Below are positions 1 through 5,775 of a stretch of DNA of 20,305 nt, piece after piece. Source of the stretch: an uncultured Oscillospiraceae bacterium (GTDB taxonomy: Bacteria > Bacillota > Clostridia > Oscillospirales > JAAYXM01); assembly GCA_934446465.1 (NCBI GenBank), contig CAKSEF010000029.1, positions 1 to 20,305 of the forward strand, written 5' to 3'. Both the position numbers and the translations under genes were made by a program. The stretch's first letter is position 1. Each line of letters opens with the position of its first letter. The notes under the pieces are model-generated. The model was not told the origin of the DNA and did not search any database. It saw only the letters and a list, made by a program, of their open reading frames with translations.

Positions 1-54
1 TGCACCCGCGCACAGATTGTAACCTTCCTGTGGAGAATGTACGCAGGAAAGTAA
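1..54 (+). CDS. C-terminal end of an S-layer homology (SLH) domain protein (partial)
   Basis: The first 51 bases read in frame 1 as 17 residues, CTRAQIVTFLWRMYAGK, followed by a TAA stop. The TRAQ(I/V)V-FLWR pattern is the typical end of an SLH domain, the module that binds surface proteins to pyruvylated secondary cell-wall polymers in Gram-positive bacteria. The rest of the gene lies before the window, so its other domains and size are unknown. A strong bidirectional terminator follows directly at 66-101. The SLH assignment rests on a short but distinctive motif and is inferred; the reading frame and stop are seen directly. Confidence 0.72.
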   Translation, partial: CTRAQIVTFLWRMYAGK

Positions 55-65
55 GAAAAACAAAT

Positions 66-101
66 AACTTCCCTGACCGCACTGATGCGGTCGGGGAAGT
101 T
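66..101. terminator. Bidirectional Rho-independent terminator between convergent genes
   Basis: A 16-bp stem (arms 66-81 and 86-101, one G-U pair) closes a 4-base CTGA loop. On the plus strand it is followed by a T-rich stretch (TTATTTTA). On the minus strand the A-rich run at 51-67 gives a U-rich tail. It therefore serves both the SLH gene (+) and the antiporter gene (-), which converge here. Confidence 0.9.
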
Positions 102-124
102 TATTTTAGTCGGCGCAGAGAAGT

Positions 125-1300
125 TTATTTTGCGTTCTTTTCAATTTCGCCCGCAGATATAAGCGCGCGTTTTGTGAGAATCGGCCCGACAAGCTCGTAG
201 ATGAGCGTCGCGCATAGGATAACGGCCTGAATCTGCGTTCCGTACTGCGGAAGCCGTGTAAGCGAGAGCTGTGCCATGCCTATGGCAACGCCCGCCTGCG
301 GGAGAAGCGTAACGCCGAGGTACTTGCAAACGGTCGGCTCGGAATGTGTGAGCTTCGCGCCGATTGCCGCGCCCGCCCACTTGCCTATTACGCGTACAAA
401 TATGTATATGACGCCGATAAGCCCGAGCGAGGGTATTGCCGCAATATCAAGCTGTGCGCCCGATATTACGAAGAACAGCATAAACAGCGGGGGTGTCCAC
501 CCGTCAGTTACCTCAAAAACTCTGTCCGCCTTATTGCACATATTTGCAATGGTTGCGCCAATCATCATGCACAGTAGGAGCGATGAGAGGTTAAACTGCT
601 CCGCAATTCCCACGCCGAGGAGAATTGCCGCAGCCGTTATGCAGAGGAAATTTGCCCGCGAGTGGAAAAACTTGATGAAATACGTGGCGGCAATGCCTAT
701 TACAAATCCCGCAACGAGCGACATTGCTATTTCAAAGAGCGGTTCCAGAACCGCCGCGCGGAATGTGAGGGCTTCGCCGCTTGCAAGCGCAAACGAGAGC
801 GATGACGAGACGGCAAAAGCTATAAGGCAGACCGCGTCGTCCATTGCAACTACGGGCAGGAGCGTGCTTGTAACAGGACCTTTTGCTTTGTATTGACGCA
901 CGACCATAAGAGTCGCCGCAGGTGCGGTTGCCGCGGCAATCGCGCCGAGCATAAGCGAGAGCGGGAGAGGAAATCTCGCTATAATGAGCGCGGTATCAAC
1001 GAGAAAAACCGCGCAGAGCGCTTCAAAAAGAGTTATGACCGTAATGCGCGTGCCTACATGCTTTAAGTCGGAGATTTTAAACTCGCTTCCTATTGAAAAA
1101 GCTATGAAGCCGAGCGCCGCGGTTGTAACCGTGCCGAGAATTTCGGTCGAGTTCTTCGGAATTGCCCCGAGACAGTAAGGGCCGACAACAAGGCCCGCAA
1201 CGAGGTAAGCCGTAACATTCGGAAGCCCTATCTTCTTTGCGGGGCGTGTGAACAGAAGTCCTGCAAACATGGCCGCCGCAAGGCTTAGTAAAATGTGCAT
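125..1300 (-). CDS. CPA-family cation:proton antiporter, membrane domain only
   Basis: A 391-residue polytopic membrane protein of the monovalent cation:proton antiporter (KefB/NhaP-like) type, expected to exchange Na+ or K+ for H+ across the cytoplasmic membrane. Around 10-13 hydrophobic segments fill the protein. Family marks visible are TAPAAT at 125-130 (unwound helix), the Asp-Asp pair D154-D155 in VVAMDDAV, and LLPQAGVAIG at 332-341. The DD pair is the ion-binding site of the electrogenic group. The protein ends soon after the last helix, so it has no RCK/TrkA-N or TrkA-C regulatory domain, unlike many KefB/CpaA proteins. Its ATG lies three bases after the stop of the PII-like gene, with an AAGGGG ribosome site inside that gene, so the two are translationally close. 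The transported ion cannot be read from the sequence. Confidence 0.88.
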   Translation of the reverse strand: MHILLSLAAAMFAGLLFTRPAKKIGLPNVTAYLVAGLVVGPYCLGAIPKNSTEILGTVTTAALGFIAFSIGSEFKISDLKHVGTRITVITLFEALCAVFLVDTALIIARFPLPLSLMLGAIAAATAPAATLMVVRQYKAKGPVTSTLLPVVAMDDAVCLIAFAVSSSLSFALASGEALTFRAAVLEPLFEIAMSLVAGFVIGIAATYFIKFFHSRANFLCITAAAILLGVGIAEQFNLSSLLLCMMIGATIANMCNKADRVFEVTDGWTPPLFMLFFVISGAQLDIAAIPSLGLIGVIYIFVRVIGKWAGAAIGAKLTHSEPTVCKYLGVTLLPQAGVAIGMAQLSLTRLPQYGTQIQAVILCATLIYELVGPILTKRALISAGEIEKNAK

Positions 1301-1303
1301 AGA

Positions 1304-1642
1304 TTACTTGACCCCTTCCGCTTCGCTGACGGGGAGCACAAACATAATGCCGTTGTTCGGCTTGTCAAGCCCGCCCGAGAATTTGTGAATTGCGTCCTTT
1401 GCGGTTTTTAGTGTTTCGTCGTCAAGAACCGCAATGAGCATTTTGCCGGGTTCGTGGTCGGCGTTTATGAAACGCCTGAGGGAGCCGAAAATCGGCGGTG
1501 CGTCAACGTATGCGCCGTTCACCGCCTGAAGCATTCCGTTGCAGTCCACAACGGACGCGCCGTGTATCCCGCGTTCCATGAACTCGACGAGAATCGGGGC
1601 TATAAGCTCCGTTCGGTTTGTGATAAATACGAGTAAATTCAT
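1304..1642 (-). CDS. PII-like signalling protein adjacent to the antiporter
   Basis: A 112-residue protein with the beta-alpha-beta-beta-alpha-beta order of the PII superfamily: strand NLLVFIT, helix to about residue 25, strand HGASVVDCNGM, a loop region at about 43-67 containing PPIFGSLRRF, strand KMLIAVLDD, helix, then NNGIMFVLPV at the C-terminus. That end resembles the PII pattern G-IFV-PV. It lacks the standard GlnB/GlnK T-loop tyrosine motif, so it is a PII-like sensor and not a canonical nitrogen regulator. Such proteins form trimers that bind nucleotides and often control a neighbouring transporter. Here the partner would be the CPA antiporter three bases downstream. The start is supported by AAGAGGTG upstream. 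The ligand (adenylates, c-di-AMP or other) is unknown. Confidence 0.7.
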   Translation of the reverse strand: MNLLVFITNRTELIAPILVEFMERGIHGASVVDCNGMLQAVNGAYVDAPPIFGSLRRFINADHEPGKMLIAVLDDETLKTAKDAIHKFSGGLDKPNNGIMFVLPVSEAEGVK

Positions 1643-1663
1643 AAAAACACCTCTTAAAATATT

Positions 1664-2380
1664 TTAAAGGCCGAAGCCGCCGCCGACATTCAGAACCTCG
1701 CCCGTTATGAAGTCAGCCTCTGCGAGAAACAGCGCCGCTTTTGCGACGTCCTCGGGCTTCCCTATCCGCCCGAGCGGAGTTTCCTCGGCAAGCGCGCGCA
1801 TATCGGACTCGGAAAGCGAGCTGTTCATGTCCGTGGCGATAACGCCCGGAGCAATGCAGTTCACCGTAATTCCCGAAGGGCCGAGCTCTTTTGCGAGAGC
1901 GCGTGTGAAGCCGATTATTCCCGCCTTTGACGCGGAATATGCCGATTCGCAGGACGCGCCGACAACACCCCACACGGACGAGATATTTATTATGCGCCCA
2001 AATTTATTCCGCACCATTCCGGCTGATGCAAGCCTTGAGCAGAGATAGACGGATTTGAGGTTTACGGAGAGCATTTCGTCCCAATCACTCTCGGAAATGT
2101 CGCAGAGCATGGAAAATTTTGAAATACCCGCGTTGTTTACGAGGATATCTGTATCTCCGACCTCGTCAAACATACGGCTGATGTCCTCGGAACGGCTTAC
2201 GTCGCACTTAATCGGAGTAAGGTCAAAGCCTTTTGCGGAAAGCTCCGACGCCAGAGACGCAAGAGTATGCTCCGTTTTATTGAAAACCGCGGAAACGCTG
2301 TACCCGTTTTCGGCAAAGGCGCGTGCGCAGGCATAGCCTATTCCGCGCGAAGCGCCTGTGATAAGAACTTTTTTCGGCAT
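1664..2380 (-). CDS. fabG: 3-oxoacyl-ACP reductase-like short-chain dehydrogenase (FabG family)
   Basis: A 238-residue classical SDR, a usual length for FabG, which reduces 3-oxoacyl-ACP with NADPH in fatty acid elongation. Motifs seen are TGASRGIG (8-15, cofactor binding), NNAG (82-85), N108, S135, and the active-site YSASK (Y148, K152); the tail ends in NVGGGFGL. I chose the ATG at 2380, not the further upstream ATG at 2440, because AAGAAGG lies just before it and a promoter occupies 2407-2435. The gene leads an operon with the PII-like and antiporter genes (21-base gap). No other fatty-acid genes are near, so it may act on a different keto substrate; SDR specificity cannot be decided from motifs. 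Confidence 0.85.
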   Translation of the reverse strand: MPKKVLITGASRGIGYACARAFAENGYSVSAVFNKTEHTLASLASELSAKGFDLTPIKCDVSRSEDISRMFDEVGDTDILVNNAGISKFSMLCDISESDWDEMLSVNLKSVYLCSRLASAGMVRNKFGRIINISSVWGVVGASCESAYSASKAGIIGFTRALAKELGPSGITVNCIAPGVIATDMNSSLSESDMRALAEETPLGRIGKPEDVAKAALFLAEADFITGEVLNVGGGFGL

Positions 2381-2406
2381 ATTTTCGCCTTCTTTCTTCG
2401 TGGAAT

Positions 2407-2435
2407 ATTTTAGCACAGGACGAACATTTTGTAAA
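2407..2435 (-). promoter_or_regulatory. Sigma-A promoter of the fabG-PII-antiporter operon
   Basis: On the minus strand, TTTACA (2430-2435) and TAAAAT (2407-2412) are 17 bases apart, each matching consensus at 5 of 6 positions, with a TGC extended -10. Transcription would start near 2400, about 20 bases before the fabG ATG. The -35 lies in the U-rich tail of the upstream terminator. Confidence 0.75.
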
Positions 2436-2445
2436 TACAAAACAG

Positions 2446-2467
2446 CGCCCCGTCCTATGACGGGGCG
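2446..2467 (-). terminator. Rho-independent terminator of the barstar-like gene
   Basis: A perfect 9-bp GC-rich stem (CGCCCCGTC at 2446-2454 with GACGGGGCG at 2459-2467) around a 4-base loop, five bases after the barstar-like stop. Read on the minus strand it is followed by a T-rich tail, TGTTTTGTATTT. Confidence 0.82.
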
Positions 2468-2471
2468 TGGG

Positions 2472-2744
2472 TTACGAAATTATTGTAAATGTAATGTTCG
2501 GGGATATCTCGTCGATGTCGTCGATAACCTCAATAATACGCCTGCGGTACTCGTCAAGCTCCGGCGGGAGCGAGTAAAGCCCGCAGACTTCAAGGCAGAT
2601 ATCGCCGTCCGTTTTGGACATGAGACTGTGCCAGACAACGCCGAGCTCCTCATCACATTCGGGAATGGCGAGAGTCGATTCAAAGGTGCTTAAAACGTCC
2701 TTCGGAGTTTTGCAGGAAGAAAAGTCAAGTACACTGTGCTTCAT
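2472..2744 (-). CDS. Barstar-like protein, diverged
   Basis: A 90-residue acidic protein whose length and element order fit barstar, the cytoplasmic inhibitor of barnase-type ribonucleases: VLDFSS strand, KTPKDVLSTF helix, a short segment ending LGVVWHSL, a strand DICLEVCGL, the long helix PPELDEYRRRIIEVIDDI, and a final strand NITFTIIS. In barstar the LDALWDCL segment carries the aspartates D35 and D39 that plug the nuclease; here the matching positions look like Gly and His. It may therefore bind a different partner or none. The start at 2744 is set by AAAGGAGG upstream, which rules out the longer reading frame from 2843. No nuclease toxin is visible nearby. The assignment comes from pattern resemblance. 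Confidence 0.55.
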   Translation of the reverse strand: MKHSVLDFSSCKTPKDVLSTFESTLAIPECDEELGVVWHSLMSKTDGDICLEVCGLYSLPPELDEYRRRIIEVIDDIDEISPNITFTIIS

Positions 2745-2818
2745 AAGCCGTCCTCCTTTTTGTGTTATATTCTGTGCGGTATGCGGGTTTATAATACTCC
2801 GATGCGGAAACGGATAAA

Positions 2819-2839
2819 CCTCGGAAAGAATTTCCGAGG
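2819..2839 (-). terminator. Possible terminator of the 135-residue hypothetical gene
   Basis: A perfect 9-bp stem (CCTCGGAAA at 2819-2827 with TTTCCGAGG at 2831-2839) around a 3-base loop. On the minus strand the tail is only TTTATCCGTTT, so termination may be weak. It lies about 57 bases past the hypothetical gene and before the barstar-like gene. Confidence 0.5.
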
Positions 2840-2850
2840 GCATCTTATAC

Positions 2851-2891
2851 GTATTTTAGGTTGTATTTTTGATAAAAATATGCTAAAATAC
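2851..2891. repeat. AT-rich inverted repeat (41 bp dyad)
   Basis: Two nested perfect arm pairs: GTATTTTAG (2851-2859) with CTAAAATAC (2883-2891), and TATTTTT (2864-2870) with AAAAATA (2874-2880), separated by GTTG on one side and TG on the other, with a GAT centre. It starts just past the stop of the 2896-3303 gene. It could be an operator, an RNA hairpin at that gene's 3' end, or both. Confidence 0.6.
2861..2889 (+). promoter_or_regulatory. Promoter-like element within the dyad, pointing antisense to the hypothetical gene
   Basis: TTGTAT (2861-2866) and TAAAAT (2884-2889) are separated by 17 bases, with a TGC extended -10. Transcription from it would begin near 2896, run antisense through the 2896-3303 gene and reach ddl. 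The region is AT-rich, so a chance match is possible. Confidence 0.35.
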
Positions 2892-2895
2892 CATG

Positions 2896-3303
2896 TTAGT
2901 CCAAGTCTGCGTCGACGGAGACGTTTGAAATTCCGTTGCGCTCAAATTCGGATATGTAGCTTCGGATTCGCTCCGAAAGCTCGCTCTCCTCGGCTTCGCC
3001 GTCGGATATGTCGCGGTGCGCGAGCTCCTCGGCGAGAATTTCAAAGAAAACCGCGTCCTCATAATCCATAACGGCTTCTTGAATCCCGCCGTCCTCAAAC
3101 GCGCGGGAGGGAACGGTTTCGCCGCCCGATACCTCGCAGAGCGAGTCCATGCCGTAGCGCGGGCACTGCGAGAAAATGTAGCTCTCAACCTTGTCGAAAT
3201 CGGGGATACGGTCGTTTCCGCGTGTGGAATTTAAGACCCAATTTCCGATATACACCATGTCGAGGAGACGGCGGAACTGCTTTGACGAAAGCTCTATATT
3301 CAT
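2896..3303 (-). CDS. Hypothetical protein, 135 residues, acidic
   Basis: I do not recognise a characterised family. The N-terminus reads MNIELSSKQFRRLLDMVYIG, amphipathic and probably helical. The middle has SYIFSQCPRYGMDSL and VPSRAFEDGGIQEAVMDYED. The C-terminal third is highly acidic with helix-like EILAEELAHRD and SELSERIRSYISEF. There is no signal peptide or membrane segment, so it should be cytoplasmic. AAAGGAG sits eight bases before the ATG, which supports real translation. The gene is divergent from ddl, with overlapping promoter candidates between them. It resembles small conserved proteins I associate with Clostridia, but I can assign no function. Confidence 0.72.
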   Translation of the reverse strand: MNIELSSKQFRRLLDMVYIGNWVLNSTRGNDRIPDFDKVESYIFSQCPRYGMDSLCEVSGGETVPSRAFEDGGIQEAVMDYEDAVFFEILAEELAHRDISDGEAEESELSERIRSYISEFERNGISNVSVDADLD

Positions 3304-3335
3304 GGACGAAACTCCTTTAAGCCAAGATAATGCGC

Positions 3336-3352
3336 ACGGCGAAAGGCGCCGT
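3336..3352. other. Small GC-rich hairpin in the leader of the hypothetical gene
   Basis: ACGGCG (3336-3341) pairs with CGCCGT (3347-3352) around a 5-base loop. It would lie in the minus-strand 5' untranslated region of the 2896-3303 gene, about 33 bases before its ATG. There is no T-run on either side, so a terminator role is not supported. Confidence 0.35.
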
Positions 3353-3359
3353 TTAGCGC

Positions 3360-3388
3360 TCGATATAATTATATGTTACACTTATGAT
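3360..3388 (+). promoter_or_regulatory. Candidate promoter of the ddl-murI operon
   Basis: TCGATA (3360-3365) and TATGAT (3383-3388) are 17 bases apart, matching consensus at 4 of 6 and 5 of 6 positions. The start point would be near 3395, giving a leader of about 55 bases before the ddl ATG. It overlaps the divergent minus-strand candidate at 3387-3415. Confidence 0.42.
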
Positions 3389-3415
3389 TATACAACATAT
3401 CAAAAAAATTTTCCA
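3387..3415 (-). promoter_or_regulatory. Candidate promoter of the hypothetical gene 2896-3303
   Basis: On the minus strand TGGAAA (3410-3415) and a perfect TATAAT (3387-3392) are 17 bases apart. A second candidate lies just downstream: TTGTAT (3390-3395) with TATAAT (3368-3373) and a 16-base spacer. Either would drive the divergent gene, with a leader of about 55-77 bases. Confidence 0.45.
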
Positions 3416-3450
3416 CATATAAATGTAAAAAATAAAAGGGGAAATATATT

Positions 3451-4500
3451 ATGAGTAAAACTAATCTGTGCGTTCTGTTCGGAGGCGCGTCGAGCGAGCA
3501 TGAGGTGTCGCGCGTGTCTGCCGCAAGCGTTACGCGCGGGCTCGACAGCGAAAAGTACAGCGTTTTCCATATCGGCATAACAAAGTCGGGCGAATGGTTC
3601 TTCTGCCCCGATATTTCTCCCGACGAAATAGAGAGCGGAGAATGGGAGACGAGAAGCGAAAAATACCCCTGCACATTCTCCGTGAACCGTGCGTTTAAAG
3701 GAATTGTTCTGCTCGACCGCGCGGAGAAGTTTAAAATTGATGTTGTATTCCCCGTTCTCCACGGCGAAAACGGCGAGGACGGAAGGGTTCAGGGAATGCT
3801 TGAGCTTGCGGGCGTACCGTGCGTAGGTCCCGGCTGTCTTTCAAGCGCCGTGTGCATGGACAAATCGGTTACAAAGCTCATCGCGGCGACTGTCGGCGTG
3901 CGTCAGGCGGATTGGGTTTTGGCAACGGCTAAGAATTTTGACGAGGCAGTTAAAAAAACAGAAGAAAAGTTTAAATACCCCGTGTTTATAAAGCCCGCGG
4001 GGACAGGCTCGTCCGTCGGCGCGAGCAAGGCAAAGACAAGAGAAGAGCTTGTATCGGGAATACGCGATGCTCTTAAGTATGACAAAAAGGTTCTTGTTGA
4101 GGAATATATAAACGCGCGCGAAATAGAGACGGCAGTTCTCGGAAACTATGCTCCCGAGGTGTCCGTATGCGGAGAGATAATCCCCTCGCGCGAGTTTTAT
4201 ACTTACGAGTCAAAGTATATCGACAATACGTCCGAGACGATAATCCCCGCGCCGATTTCAGCGGAGACGTCCGAGAAAATCCGCGCATATGCAAAGAAAA
4301 TCTACGGTGCACTCGGCTGCCGCGGACTTTCGCGCGTTGATTTCTTCGTTGAAAAAAGAACGGGAGACGTTTTGTTCAACGAGATAAACACTATTCCCGG
4401 CTTTACGAGCATAAGCATGTACGCAAAGCTGTTTGAGGCGTGCGGAATTAAATTTCCGGAGCTTCTTGACAGGCTAATCGCTTTCGCAGCGGAGGAATAA
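3451..4500 (+). CDS. ddl: D-alanine--D-alanine ligase
   Basis: A 349-residue ATP-grasp ligase that joins two D-Ala molecules for the peptidoglycan stem peptide in the cytoplasm. Visible family marks are GGASSEHEVS (11-20, with the N-terminal catalytic Glu), HGENGEDG (104-111), the ATP-grasp segment FIKPAGTGSSVG (179-190), SRVDFF (294-299), and NEINTIPGFT (310-319) with metal ligands. The omega-loop reads FYTYESKY, with Y256 at the position of the E. coli DdlB Tyr216; this is the D-Ala-D-Ala pattern and not the VanA-type D-Ala-D-Lac pattern, so intrinsic vancomycin resistance by this enzyme is not suggested. Start: ATG with AAGGGGA upstream. It heads an operon with murI two bases downstream. 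Confidence 0.96.
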   Translation: MSKTNLCVLFGGASSEHEVSRVSAASVTRGLDSEKYSVFHIGITKSGEWFFCPDISPDEIESGEWETRSEKYPCTFSVNRAFKGIVLLDRAEKFKIDVVFPVLHGENGEDGRVQGMLELAGVPCVGPGCLSSAVCMDKSVTKLIAATVGVRQADWVLATAKNFDEAVKKTEEKFKYPVFIKPAGTGSSVGASKAKTREELVSGIRDALKYDKKVLVEEYINAREIETAVLGNYAPEVSVCGEIIPSREFYTYESKYIDNTSETIIPAPISAETSEKIRAYAKKIYGALGCRGLSRVDFFVEKRTGDVLFNEINTIPGFTSISMYAKLFEACGIKFPELLDRLIAFAAEE

Positions 4501-4502
4501 TT

Positions 4503-5303
4503 ATGGACAAACGGCCAATCGGCGTTTTTGACTCGGGACTCGGCGGTCTTACGGCCGTTGCCGAGATTATGAAAACACTTCCGAATGAGGATATAGTCTA
4601 TTTCGGGGATACGGCACGCCTTCCCTACGGCACGCGCACGAAGGAGACCATTCTCCGCTACACGCGCGAGGATATAGAGTTTCTTTTGAAATTCAATACA
4701 AAAGCCGTCATTGCGGCGTGCGGAACTGCAAGCTCCGTAGCTCTCCCCTGCATAGAGGGTGAGTACGAAGTCCCGGTTATCGGCGTTGTGAAGCCTGCGG
4801 CGAAGGCGGCTGTGCGCGCATCAAAAAACGGCAGGATAGGGATAATAGGCACAAGCGCGACAATAAAAAGCCGTTCCTACGAACGGGAAATACTTGCCGT
4901 CAATCCGCGTGCGGAGATATACACACGGGCGTGTCCGCTTTTTGTTCCGCTTGTGGAGAACGGGCGCACAGACCCGAACGACGTTGTGCTGTCTGTGATG
5001 GTGGAGGAATACCTTGCCGATATAAAGCGCGCGGGGGTTGACACGCTGATTCTCGGCTGCACGCATTATCCCATAATTGAGCGCGCAATCGCGGAGTTTA
5101 TGGGTGATATCGAGCTTATAAACCCGGGAAGCGAGGCGGCAAAGTATCTGGCGGGTCTCGAAAATGCCGAAAAGGACGGTTCTGCCGGGAAATACCGCTT
5201 TTTCGTGTCCGAAGACCGTGAGGGATTCATGGAACACGCATCGTCGTTCCTCGGCGGAAGGCTTTCGGGAAGCGTTGAGCTTATGACGGCGGAAAACAGA
5301 TAA
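4503..5303 (+). CDS. murI: Glutamate racemase
   Basis: A 266-residue cofactor-independent racemase that converts L-Glu to D-Glu for peptidoglycan. Marks seen: IGVFDSGLGGLT (6-17), GDTARLPYG (35-43), catalytic C73 in AACGTAS, and the second catalytic C186 with H188 in LGCTHYP. The first cysteine motif reads ACGTAS, where many family members have ACNTAS; the Asn normally helps hold the substrate, so this is a notable substitution though both cysteines are intact. The ATG lies two bases after the ddl stop, and its ribosome site GGAGG is inside the end of ddl, implying coupled translation of the two D-amino-acid enzymes. Confidence 0.95.
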   Translation: MDKRPIGVFDSGLGGLTAVAEIMKTLPNEDIVYFGDTARLPYGTRTKETILRYTREDIEFLLKFNTKAVIAACGTASSVALPCIEGEYEVPVIGVVKPAAKAAVRASKNGRIGIIGTSATIKSRSYEREILAVNPRAEIYTRACPLFVPLVENGRTDPNDVVLSVMVEEYLADIKRAGVDTLILGCTHYPIIERAIAEFMGDIELINPGSEAAKYLAGLENAEKDGSAGKYRFFVSEDREGFMEHASSFLGGRLSGSVELMTAENR

Positions 5304-5317
5304 TTTCGGAGGAAAAT

Positions 5318-5761
5318 ATGAAAAAGGATGTTATAATAACAATACGCGGTCTCAATGACTTTTCCGACGATGAGGAAAAGGACAGTATTGAGCTTGTAAC
5401 GAGCGGGAGATATTACGAGAAAAACGGGAATTTCTATGTTTCGTATGAGGAGAGCGCGCTCACGGGGCTCGGCAAGACGACTACCACGCTCAAGGTCGAG
5501 AAGGACAGAATAACCGTCATGCGCTTCGGCGAAACGCAGTCGCATATGGTTTTTGAGAAAGGGCGCAAGCACCTCTCGTATTACGATATGGGCTTCGGCG
5601 GTCTCACCGTCGGCGTCAGCACGCGCAGTATAAACAACGAGCTGGGAGTTCACGGCGGGAAGCTCAAAATCGATTACGCAATGGAAATAAACAGCGCGGT
5701 TGCAAGCGAGAATGCTTTTTATATGGATGTCCGCGAAGCGAACGGAAGTATTGCAAATTAA
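5318..5761 (+). CDS. DUF1934 (YwiB-like) beta-barrel protein
   Basis: A 147-residue protein that fits the DUF1934/YwiB family, a calycin-like beta-barrel of unknown function found in Firmicutes. Visible features are the opening VIITIRGLN, the YYEKNGNFYVSYEES segment, TTTTLKVEKDRITVMRFGE, and a run of alternating strands ending LKIDYAMEIN. It has no signal peptide or membrane helix. It lies 14 bases after murI and 14 bases before the S41 protease gene, with a good CGGAGG ribosome site, so it belongs to the wall-precursor operon. The context suggests a link to envelope metabolism, but this is inference. Confidence 0.85.
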   Translation: MKKDVIITIRGLNDFSDDEEKDSIELVTSGRYYEKNGNFYVSYEESALTGLGKTTTTLKVEKDRITVMRFGETQSHMVFEKGRKHLSYYDMGFGGLTVGVSTRSINNELGVHGGKLKIDYAMEINSAVASENAFYMDVREANGSIAN

Positions 5762-5775
5762 CGGAGGATAAAGAT

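Noticed and set aside
2745..2843. N-terminal extension of the barstar-like protein
   Set aside because: The AAAGGAGG site directly before 2744 and barstar-like length support the shorter protein; the extension runs through a possible terminator.
3451..4500. Van-type D-Ala-D-Lac ligase
   Set aside because: The omega-loop has FYTYESKY with Tyr at the D-Ala-D-Ala specificity position, and no vanH or vanX genes are nearby.
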